Below, piece after piece: positions 7,492 through 13,945 of a DNA stretch of 19,251 nucleotides. The stretch is taken from the NCBI GenBank assembly GCA_020851855.1, contig JADZBY010000525.1, positions 1 to 19,251 of the forward strand, in the 5' to 3' direction. Source of the DNA: Anaerolineae bacterium. Lineage in GTDB: Bacteria > Chloroflexota > Anaerolineae > Aggregatilineales > UBA2796. Both the position numbers and the translations under genes were made by a program. The stretch's first letter is position 1. Every line of letters begins with the position of its first letter. Below the pieces are notes generated by a model. It was not told the DNA's origin and ran no database searches. It saw only the letters and a list, made by a program, of their open reading frames with translations.

Positions 7492-7553
7492 CGGCGTCAC
7501 GTACCCGAGCCGTGCACGCGCCGCACGAAAGACTGTTTTTGCAGGACGGGCAC

Positions 7554-8510
7554 ATGCAAAAAAATGAACTTCACGCACTCCCGGCGTCGATGGCCGCACC
7601 CGCCGAGGGCCAGGGCATCCTCAGCCAGTTTGGGCGCTACGTGGACCGCACGTTCAAGGTCTGGGCGCTCGTCCCCATGCTGGTGGTGCTCATCGGCCTG
7701 ACCATCTACCCGGCCTTCCAGCTCGTTCGTATGAGCGTCTCCGACGTGCGCTTCGAAGAGGGCAAGCTCGTCTGGGAATACGCCGGCCTGGAAGCCATCG
7801 AGCGGATGGCCGAAGACCCCGTCGTGCCGGCGGCGCTCCGCAATACGCTCGTTTTCGTCGTGTCGGCGGTCGCCCTCGAAACGCTGCTGGGGCTGATTCT
7901 GGCGCTGCTCGTCAGCCGCGTGCGCCGCTTTTCCGGCTTCTACCGGGCTGTCCTCGTCATCCCCATCCTGATTCCGCCCATCGCCATCAGCGTCATGTGG
8001 CGGCTGATGTACGACTACAACTACGGCGTCATCAACCAGCTTCTCGGCGCTATCGGCATTCCCGGCCCGCTGTGGACCGCCGACCCGAATCTGGCGCTGC
8101 CGTCGGTCATCATCGTCGATCTGTGGCACTGGACGAGCTTCCTGTTCCTGATCATGCTGGCCGGCGTCGAATCGCTGCCCGTCGAGCTGACCGAGGCCGC
8201 GCGAGTCGATGGCGCGTCCGAATTTCAGGTGTACCGCCACGTGATCATCCCCTTGCTGCGCCCGACGATCATCGTCGCGGTCATGCTGCGCACCATCCTG
8301 GCCTTCAAGGTCTTCGACCAGATCTTCGCGCTGACCGGCGGCGGTCCGGGCACGGCCACGCAGGTGATCAGCCTGCACATCTACAACGTGTTCTTCGTGC
8401 AGTTCCGGCTGGGATATGGCGCGTTCCTGGCCCTGGTCATGGCGGCGCTCATCACGGTTTTCGTCGTGTTCTATCGTTGGCTCAGCGGCGTTGTCCAGAG
8501 GTCGATGTAA
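7554..8510 (+). CDS. Sugar ABC transporter permease, MalF/UgpA-type
   Basis: A 318-residue inner-membrane permease of the CUT1 family. I start it at ATG 7554 (MQKNELHALP), preceded by AGGA at 7543-7546. The same frame is open far upstream but overlaps the SBP gene. Hydrophobic segments include VWALVPMLVVLIGLTIYPAF (about 36-55), LVFVVSAVALETLLGLILAL, VLVIPILIPPIAISVMWRLM and a C-terminal FLALVMAALITVFVVFYRWL. The ATPase-contact EAA loop is EAARVDGAS with HVIIPLLRP following (about 212-240). FALTGGGPGTATQVISLHIY is a typical MalF-type signature. Its stop is one nt before the ATG of the next permease, so they are translated together. It forms the translocation pore with that partner; the ATPase subunit is not encoded in the window. 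Confidence 0.94.
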   Translation: MQKNELHALPASMAAPAEGQGILSQFGRYVDRTFKVWALVPMLVVLIGLTIYPAFQLVRMSVSDVRFEEGKLVWEYAGLEAIERMAEDPVVPAALRNTLVFVVSAVALETLLGLILALLVSRVRRFSGFYRAVLVIPILIPPIAISVMWRLMYDYNYGVINQLLGAIGIPGPLWTADPNLALPSVIIVDLWHWTSFLFLIMLAGVESLPVELTEAARVDGASEFQVYRHVIIPLLRPTIIVAVMLRTILAFKVFDQIFALTGGGPGTATQVISLHIYNVFFVQFRLGYGAFLALVMAALITVFVVFYRWLSGVVQRSM

Positions 8511-8511
8511 C

Positions 8512-9369
8512 ATGGGCGCAACACTCACTGCAAACATGCGGCGGCGCGTGATTTCGCCCCTGCTGCTGCATGGCACAATCTGGGTCTTCGTCATCGCCAC
8601 GCTGGGGCCGGTGCTGTACACGTTCCTCACGTCCATCAAGCTGTTCCGCGACATCGTATCGGGCAGCCCGTGGTTCACGCCGACGCTCAAGAATTACCAG
8701 GAGTTGTTCGGCGGCACACGCAGCAACTTCACGCAGCTCACCGTCAACAGCCTGATCGTCGGCCTGTTGAGCAGCGTGCTCATCCTGTTCGTGACCTCGC
8801 TCGCCGCCTACAGCCTGAGCCGGTTCCGCTGGCGTCCGTTGTACAGCGGCATCGTCATGGGCTGGGTGCTGTTCGTGAACATGCTGCCGCCCATCGTCTT
8901 CGTAGGGCCGCTATACCTGATCGCGCGCTCGGTGGGCGTTTACGATACGCTGCTCGCCGTGATCATGGCCCACATGGTGCTCAACCTTCCGCTCGCCTTC
9001 TGGATGCTGCATAGCTTCATGTCCGAAGTGCCGGCAGAGCTTGAAGAGGCGGCGGCCATCGACGGCTGTAGCCGCTGGATGATCTTCGCGCGCATCATCG
9101 TCCCGCTGGTGCGCCCCGGCATGGCGGCGACGGCTGTGCTGGTCTTCGTCTTCAGCTGGAAAGACTTCCTGTTCGCCCTCACGCTGAGCAGCACACCGCG
9201 CGCCATGACCATGCCGGTCGGTCTGGCGAGTTTTATCCAGGAATACAACATCCGCTACGGCGAAATGGCGGCGGGCGCGTTCTTCTCGACTATCCCGGCC
9301 CTGATCCTCGTGGCCATCGCCCAGAAACAGATCGTGAAGGGCCTGACGCTCGGAGCGCTCAAGGGCTAG
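8512..9369 (+). CDS. Sugar ABC transporter permease, MalG/UgpE-type
   Basis: A 285-residue inner-membrane permease. The ATG at 8512 is chosen because AGAGG (8497-8501) precedes it and it follows the upstream stop by one nt. The reading frame extends upstream only as overlap with the partner gene. Six hydrophobic segments are visible, beginning with LHGTIWVFVIATLGPVLYTF. The EAA loop reads EEAAAIDGCSRWMIFARIIV (about 178-197), with PLVRPGMAATAVLVFVFSWK continuing the conserved stretch. It pairs with the MalF-type protein as the second pore subunit. An ABC ATPase is lacking, so the pair probably uses a shared MalK/MsmK-type ATPase encoded elsewhere, as many Gram-positive and Chloroflexota-like CUT1 systems do (family knowledge). 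Confidence 0.94.
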   Translation: MGATLTANMRRRVISPLLLHGTIWVFVIATLGPVLYTFLTSIKLFRDIVSGSPWFTPTLKNYQELFGGTRSNFTQLTVNSLIVGLLSSVLILFVTSLAAYSLSRFRWRPLYSGIVMGWVLFVNMLPPIVFVGPLYLIARSVGVYDTLLAVIMAHMVLNLPLAFWMLHSFMSEVPAELEEAAAIDGCSRWMIFARIIVPLVRPGMAATAVLVFVFSWKDFLFALTLSSTPRAMTMPVGLASFIQEYNIRYGEMAAGAFFSTIPALILVAIAQKQIVKGLTLGALKG

Positions 9370-9399
9370 CTTTTCGATACGAAAGGGTTATTCCGGATC

Positions 9400-10827
9400 A
9401 TGAACGTCATCCTCATTGTCTTCGATACGCTGCGCCCGGATTGCGTCGGCGCTTATGGCAAAACTGCGCCCTGGGGAGCGGTGCACACGCCCCACCTGGA
9501 TGCTTTTGCCCGCGAATCGATGCTCTTCACCCGCGCCTACCCGGAAGTCCTGCCTACCCTGCCCGCACGGCGCGCGCTGTACACCGGGCAGCGCGTCTAT
9601 CCCTTCTGGAACGCCGATTACCGGCTGAAGGGCGATTTTGTCGGCGCGCCGGGCTGGGGGCCTATCCCCGAATCCCAGGACACCGTCGCCGAGATGCTGC
9701 GGGACGCGGGCTACCGGACGGGCCTCGTCGGCGACTGCTACCACATGTTCAAGCCGTCGAAAAACTACACGCGCGGCTTCGATCAGTGGACCTTCCTGCG
9801 TGGAAAAGAGCAGGACCCGTACCGGAGCGGTCCGCAGGTCAGCGACGACGACGTGCGAAAATGGCTCGCGCCGGAGCTGTTCGACATGACGAACATGATC
9901 GGGCAGTCGGTCGTGGAGTTCACGCGCAACTGCCTGCGCAACATGCATGGCCGTACGAAGGAAGAGGACTACTTCGCGCCCCAGGTCTTCACCGAGGCGT
10001 CGCGCTGGTTGGAGCAGAACCGGGACGCCGACAACTTCTACCTGGCGGTCGAGAGCTTCGACCCGCACGAGCCGTGGTTCGTCCCGGACTTCTACCGGCG
10101 TATGTACGATACCGGCGACTCGGCGGAGCAGGTGATTTCCATCTACGGAAGCACGGCGGATCTCAGCCCCGAACTGCTGCGCCGCGCCCAGGCGAACTAC
10201 AGCGGCCTGGTCACCTTGTGCGACCGCTGGTTCGGCCACTTCTACGAGAAACTGCGCGTGCTCGGCATGCTCGAAAACAGCGTGGTCATCGTCCTGAGCG
10301 ACCACGGGCACGCCATCGGCGACGGCGGCTACATGGGCAAGCGCGGCTATCCCTCGCACCCGTCCGTGTTCGACCTGGCGCTCATGGTGCGCTCTCCGGA
10401 TGGGGCCGGGGCAGGCCAGCGCTCGGACCTCTTGCTGCAACACACGGACATTGCGGCGCAAATCCTCGACTTTGCCGGCGTGACGCCCGCCCAGCCGCTG
10501 CACGGCCTTCCCTTCTGGAAGGCGGCGCTCGAAAACCGCGCCATCCGCGATCATGTCACGGTGGGCTGGGGCGGCGCGATGACGGTCATCGACGGGCAGT
10601 ACTGGATGAACTGCAAGATCGACGGGACCGGGCCGTTCTTGCACGATCTGGCCGCGCCCGATCCATTCGCCGCGAACGTCGCCGATGCGCTGCCGGACGT
10701 TGTGCGCCGGATGTACGCGCAGGGCGTGGCCGACGCAAACGGCGAGTTTCCGCCCTTCCTGCTGGAGCTGGCGGCGAGCCAGGACGACGCGCCCGGATGC
10801 AGTGCGCTCGCGGCGCGGGCGCGGTAG
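9400..10827 (+). CDS. Sulfatase-superfamily hydrolase with Thr nucleophile
   Basis: A 475-residue member of the alkaline phosphatase/sulfatase superfamily. ILIVFDTLRPDCVGAYG (4-20) supplies the first metal ligand, Asp9. The nucleophile region reads LPTLPARRALYTGQ (51-64). It aligns with the sulfatase C/S-x-P-x-R signature but has Thr53 where formylglycine would form. SFDPHEPW (219-226), VIVLSDHGHAIGDGGYMGK (296-314, metal ligands Asp301 and His302) complete the site. Thr is the nucleophile in phospho-transferring members of the superfamily, and it cannot become formylglycine. The enzyme may therefore be a phosphodiesterase, phosphatase or phosphonate hydrolase rather than a true sulfatase. 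No signal peptide is seen, so it should act in the cytoplasm on an imported compound. It follows the permeases by 30 bp and precedes the epimerase-like gene by 9 bp. Confidence 0.9.
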   Translation: MNVILIVFDTLRPDCVGAYGKTAPWGAVHTPHLDAFARESMLFTRAYPEVLPTLPARRALYTGQRVYPFWNADYRLKGDFVGAPGWGPIPESQDTVAEMLRDAGYRTGLVGDCYHMFKPSKNYTRGFDQWTFLRGKEQDPYRSGPQVSDDDVRKWLAPELFDMTNMIGQSVVEFTRNCLRNMHGRTKEEDYFAPQVFTEASRWLEQNRDADNFYLAVESFDPHEPWFVPDFYRRMYDTGDSAEQVISIYGSTADLSPELLRRAQANYSGLVTLCDRWFGHFYEKLRVLGMLENSVVIVLSDHGHAIGDGGYMGKRGYPSHPSVFDLALMVRSPDGAGAGQRSDLLLQHTDIAAQILDFAGVTPAQPLHGLPFWKAALENRAIRDHVTVGWGGAMTVIDGQYWMNCKIDGTGPFLHDLAAPDPFAANVADALPDVVRRMYAQGVADANGEFPPFLLELAASQDDAPGCSALAARAR

Positions 10828-10836
10828 AGCACGCCC

Positions 10837-11817
10837 GTGAGAATCCTCAAGGCGGAAACGACGTGGCGTGGGATGCCTGCCCTGGCGCTGGAGAGCACGG
10901 CGCTGCGGCTGGTCATCCTGCCACAACTCGGCGCGAAGATCGCCTCTATCTTCGACCGCCGAAATCATCACGAATGGCTGGTAGGACCGGGCGCGCGCCC
11001 GGTCCGTGCTGTTCCCTACGGCGCGGTGTTCACCGAGCAGGATATGTCGGGCTGGGACGAGATGTTCCCGACCATCAAAGCCTGCCGGTATCCCGCCCCC
11101 GGGGCGTACCTCGCGCGCGAACTGCCCGATCACGGCGAAATCTGGGCGCTGCCCTGGGAGCACGACGCCGCCACGCCGGATAGCCTGGATGGGACCGTGC
11201 AGGGGCGCGCCATGCCCTACCGATTCCGGCGCGGTATCGCCTTCGAAGACGAGCGGACGGTGATTCTCTCGTACCAGGTGGCCAACACAGGCGTCGAGCC
11301 GCTGGTGTGCCTGTGGGCATCCCACCCGCAATTCACCGTGACGCCGGATACGCGGCTGGTCCTTCCGCCGGTCGTGCGCGAGATCGTCAACGTGCGACCG
11401 GGCACGCGGCTTGGCGACGCCGGTAGGCGCTTCCCGTGGCCCGACGCCCCAGATGCGGACGGCGCGCTGATCCGGCTCGATCAGGTCGGCCCCGCGTCCA
11501 ACCGGGACTGCCGGAAGTTCTACACGCCGCCCGATGTCGCCGTGGACTGGGCGGCGCTGTACCAGATGGATTCGGGCCGCTGGCTGCGTTTGGAATGGGA
11601 CGCGCAGGACATCCCCTACGTGGGCATCTGGGTGGACGAGGGCGCGGTCAACCCGGAGCCGACGCTGGCCATTGAGATCAGCAACGGCTACCATGATTCG
11701 CTGGAGACAGCCTGGCGCAACGGACGTTGCCTGACCGTCGCGCCCGGCGCACAGGCAGCCTGGCAGGTCGTGCTCCGCATCGGCGACGCGGACGACGGCG
11801 CGCCGGCCCAGGGATAG
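10837..11817 (+). CDS. Aldose 1-epimerase (galactose mutarotase)-like protein
   Basis: A 326-residue protein with the features of the galactose mutarotase-like fold. VILPQLGAKIASIFDR (26-41) is the conserved opening strand pair. GWDEMFPTI (72-80) is shared by bacterial aldose-epimerase relatives. DHGEIW (98-103) and WASHPQF (160-166) carry histidines placed like the two catalytic His of mutarotases. GIWVDEG and LAIEISNGYHDSLETA near the C-terminus offer candidate Glu bases. It would interconvert sugar anomers, or bind a modified sugar. The GTG at 10837 lies 9 nt after the preceding stop; an in-frame ATG at 10873 is an alternative start. Position after the sulfatase-like gene and before the SulP gene supports one operon. 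Assignment to this fold is fairly secure, substrate unknown. Confidence 0.8.
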   Translation: MRILKAETTWRGMPALALESTALRLVILPQLGAKIASIFDRRNHHEWLVGPGARPVRAVPYGAVFTEQDMSGWDEMFPTIKACRYPAPGAYLARELPDHGEIWALPWEHDAATPDSLDGTVQGRAMPYRFRRGIAFEDERTVILSYQVANTGVEPLVCLWASHPQFTVTPDTRLVLPPVVREIVNVRPGTRLGDAGRRFPWPDAPDADGALIRLDQVGPASNRDCRKFYTPPDVAVDWAALYQMDSGRWLRLEWDAQDIPYVGIWVDEGAVNPEPTLAIEISNGYHDSLETAWRNGRCLTVAPGAQAAWQVVLRIGDADDGAPAQG

Positions 11818-11821
11818 ACGC

Positions 11822-13564
11822 ATGAGAGGACTCGGGCGCACAGACCGATCCACGCTTTCCAGGGATGTGATCGCCGGTCTGACCGGCGCGGTTGCCGGCG
11901 CGCCACAGGCGATGGCCTTCGCCATTCTGGCCGGCGTCTCGCCGGTCTATGGCCTGTACGCCGCCTTCGCGCCGACCATCATCGGCGCGCTGTTCTCCAA
12001 CTCCGGCCTGATGACCATCGCGCCGACGAATGTGCTCATGCTGCTCGTGGCCAACGCGCTGGCCGGATTCGGCAACCCGGACCCACCCTTCCCGTTGTTC
12101 ACCCTGACCCTGATGGTCGGCCTCATTCAGCTCGCTTTCGGCGCGTTACGGCTCGGCGCGCTCAGCCGGTTCGTCTCGAATGCCGTGATCGTGGGCTTCA
12201 TCAGCGGCGCGGGCGTTCTGATCATCCTCGGCCAGCTTCACCACATCACCGGCTACAGCCTGACGTCGTCGGGCAACGCGCTCGAACGTTCTGCCCGCTG
12301 GCTGGCCCTGATTCCAGCCACGCAGATCGCCCCGCTGCTCGTCGGCCTGACCACGATGGGCGTGATTGTCGGGCTGCGGCGGACGCGGTACAAGCTCATC
12401 GCCACCCTGATAGGCATCGGGGCGGCCTCGATTCTGGCTTCCCTGCTGCAATCGCCCAGCATCGCCCTCGTGCGTGACCTGTCTCATATCCCGTCACAGC
12501 TGCCGTCGCTCGTACTGCCCAATCTGGAATACGCGCCGGCCCTGTTCTCATCGGCTTTTGCGCTCGCCGTGCTGGCATCTATCCAAAGCGCCGCACTGGC
12601 GGAGAGCATCCACCAGCCGGGCCAGCGCACGCCCGACTTCAGCCGGGATTTGCTCGCGCAGGGCATCGCCAACGCGGTTGGTGGATTCTTCCAGTGCCTT
12701 CCCGCAAGCGGCTCGCTCTCCCGCACCGCCGTCAGCATCAGCGCAGGCGCGCGTACGCGGCTGGCCAACTTGCTTGCCGGGGCGTTCATCGGGGGCATCC
12801 TGCTGCTCTTTGCCGGCCTGATCGAGCACATCCCGCTGGCAGCGCTCGCCGGCCAACTGATCGTCGCCGCCACGTCCCTGATCGACTGGCCCGCCATCCG
12901 GGGTGTGTGGCGCATCAGCCTCTCGTCGCGCGCTGCCATGCTCATCACGTTCGGCTGCACGCTCGTCCTGCCCCTCGAATACAGCATCTACATCGGCATC
13001 TCCCTGACGCTGGGCATTTACCTGCTCCAATCCCTGGAACGCCTTCACGCGGTTCGCCTGGAGCCGCTCGAAAGCGGCGATTTCCGCGAAACGCCGCTCC
13101 CGGTGACGCTCGTCCCGGGTGAACCCGTGATCATCTCCGTGTCCGGCCACCTGTATTTTGCGGCTGCCAAGCGCCTGGAAGAGCTTCTCCCCGCGCCCGA
13201 AGGCATACGCCAGCCCATCGTCATCCTGCGGATGCGCGATAACGCCTTCCTGGGCAGCACGGGGGTGCGCATCATGCAGCATTACGCCGAGCGCTTGCAG
13301 GCGCAGGGCGGGCAGCTCATCCTCTCCGGCGTCGGCGCGCCGGTCTATGCCGAGTTGCAGCACGCCGGGCTGGTCGCGCCAGCGGGCCAGATTCAGGTGT
13401 TCGCGGCGGACGATGTCATCTTCTCCGCGACGCGCAAGGCGCTCGTCTATGCCAGAAACCTGAGCCAGCCGGATGAGCCGCACGCGCAGGCCGCCGCCCT
13501 GCAACTGTCCGGTGCAGCGTCAGGCGCGGTCAGTGACGGGCTGCTGCACAGACAGTTGCGCTAG
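11822..13564 (+). CDS. SulP/SLC26 family anion transporter with STAS domain
   Basis: A 580-residue integral membrane protein of usual SulP length. The N-terminal transport domain has many hydrophobic segments. VIAGLTGAVAGAPQAMAFAILAGVSPVYGLYAAF (about 16-49) is the characteristic SulP opening. ANAVGGFFQCLPASGSLSRTAVSISAGARTRLANL is the conserved central motif. A cytoplasmic STAS domain spans about residues 427-545 (GEPVIISVSGHLYFAAAKRL onward). Its usual D-S/A-T/S-G loop reads LGSTGVR, with Gly in place of Asp. SulP proteins carry sulfate, bicarbonate or other anions, usually as symporters or exchangers. It starts 4 nt after the epimerase-like gene, so it is probably part of that operon. Moving an anion released by the sulfatase-superfamily enzyme is possible but unproven. 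Stop is TAG at 13562-13564. Confidence 0.93.
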   Translation: MRGLGRTDRSTLSRDVIAGLTGAVAGAPQAMAFAILAGVSPVYGLYAAFAPTIIGALFSNSGLMTIAPTNVLMLLVANALAGFGNPDPPFPLFTLTLMVGLIQLAFGALRLGALSRFVSNAVIVGFISGAGVLIILGQLHHITGYSLTSSGNALERSARWLALIPATQIAPLLVGLTTMGVIVGLRRTRYKLIATLIGIGAASILASLLQSPSIALVRDLSHIPSQLPSLVLPNLEYAPALFSSAFALAVLASIQSAALAESIHQPGQRTPDFSRDLLAQGIANAVGGFFQCLPASGSLSRTAVSISAGARTRLANLLAGAFIGGILLLFAGLIEHIPLAALAGQLIVAATSLIDWPAIRGVWRISLSSRAAMLITFGCTLVLPLEYSIYIGISLTLGIYLLQSLERLHAVRLEPLESGDFRETPLPVTLVPGEPVIISVSGHLYFAAAKRLEELLPAPEGIRQPIVILRMRDNAFLGSTGVRIMQHYAERLQAQGGQLILSGVGAPVYAELQHAGLVAPAGQIQVFAADDVIFSATRKALVYARNLSQPDEPHAQAAALQLSGAASGAVSDGLLHRQLR

Positions 13565-13945
13565 CTTCCCCTTGCCGAACGACGTCCACCGTCCTGCCGC
13601 GTCAGAAAAGGCCGTCTGCCACGCCACAGCGCCAACGCCGGCCACCGCCAAAGCCAGCGCCGCCCACTTACCCCTAAAAAATGGGGGATCACAGCCTGCG
13701 GACCTAACAGGCACAATGTACCGGGCAGACGCGGTGCGCACGCTCGCGGGCAACCGGTTCCGAGGCTGATCTGGACGCCATCACGAGGCGCAGTCCGGAG
13801 ATCAGCGCGCGCACGAACCACTTCTGCTTGAACTCTCGCATGGCTCCAGTTCGATTCACTCCCCGGCTTGCCCGGCAGTGGAGTCACGGGTCGTCGCGTT
13901 AGCCGTTGTTTCTGCACATCCGATCGTAGGACAGGACATGTATCT
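13565..13945. other. Intergenic region between SulP and cation ATPase genes
   Basis: These 381 bp carry no convincing protein. A strong hairpin lies at 13766-13805 (separate entry). A short ACCCC/GGGGG pair around an A-run at 13670-13685 is too weak to call a terminator. TTGAAC at 13828-13833 with TCGATT at 13851-13856 (17-bp spacing) is a poor promoter candidate. AGGAC at 13933-13937 is the likely ribosome binding site of the ATPase gene. Confidence 0.5.
13766..13805. repeat. Intergenic hairpin upstream of cation ATPase
   Basis: CTGATCT (13766-13772) pairs with AGATCAG (13799-13805). The stem continues with GGAC (13773-13776) to GTCC (13793-13796) past a two-nt bulge, and GCC (13777-13779) can pair with GGC (13787-13789). 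No T-run follows. It could end the upstream SulP transcript with help, or sit in the leader of the ATPase mRNA. Confidence 0.5.

Noticed and set aside
9388..11925. A long open frame of 845 codons on the minus strand over the sulfatase-like and epimerase-like genes
   Set aside because: Long antisense frames are expected in GC-rich coding DNA. The translation is rich in Arg, His and Val with no recognisable domain, while the plus-strand genes have clear family motifs.
13840..13870. tRNA-like TTCGATTC sequence upstream of the ATPase gene
   Set aside because: The bases on each side of the loop cannot form the 5-bp T-stem, and no acceptor or anticodon arm can be built around it.
13565..13945. A metal-sensing riboswitch before the cation ATPase
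   Set aside because: A hairpin is present, but I could not find the conserved motifs of the Mn (yybP-ykoY) or Mg (M-box) classes, so no such label is given.
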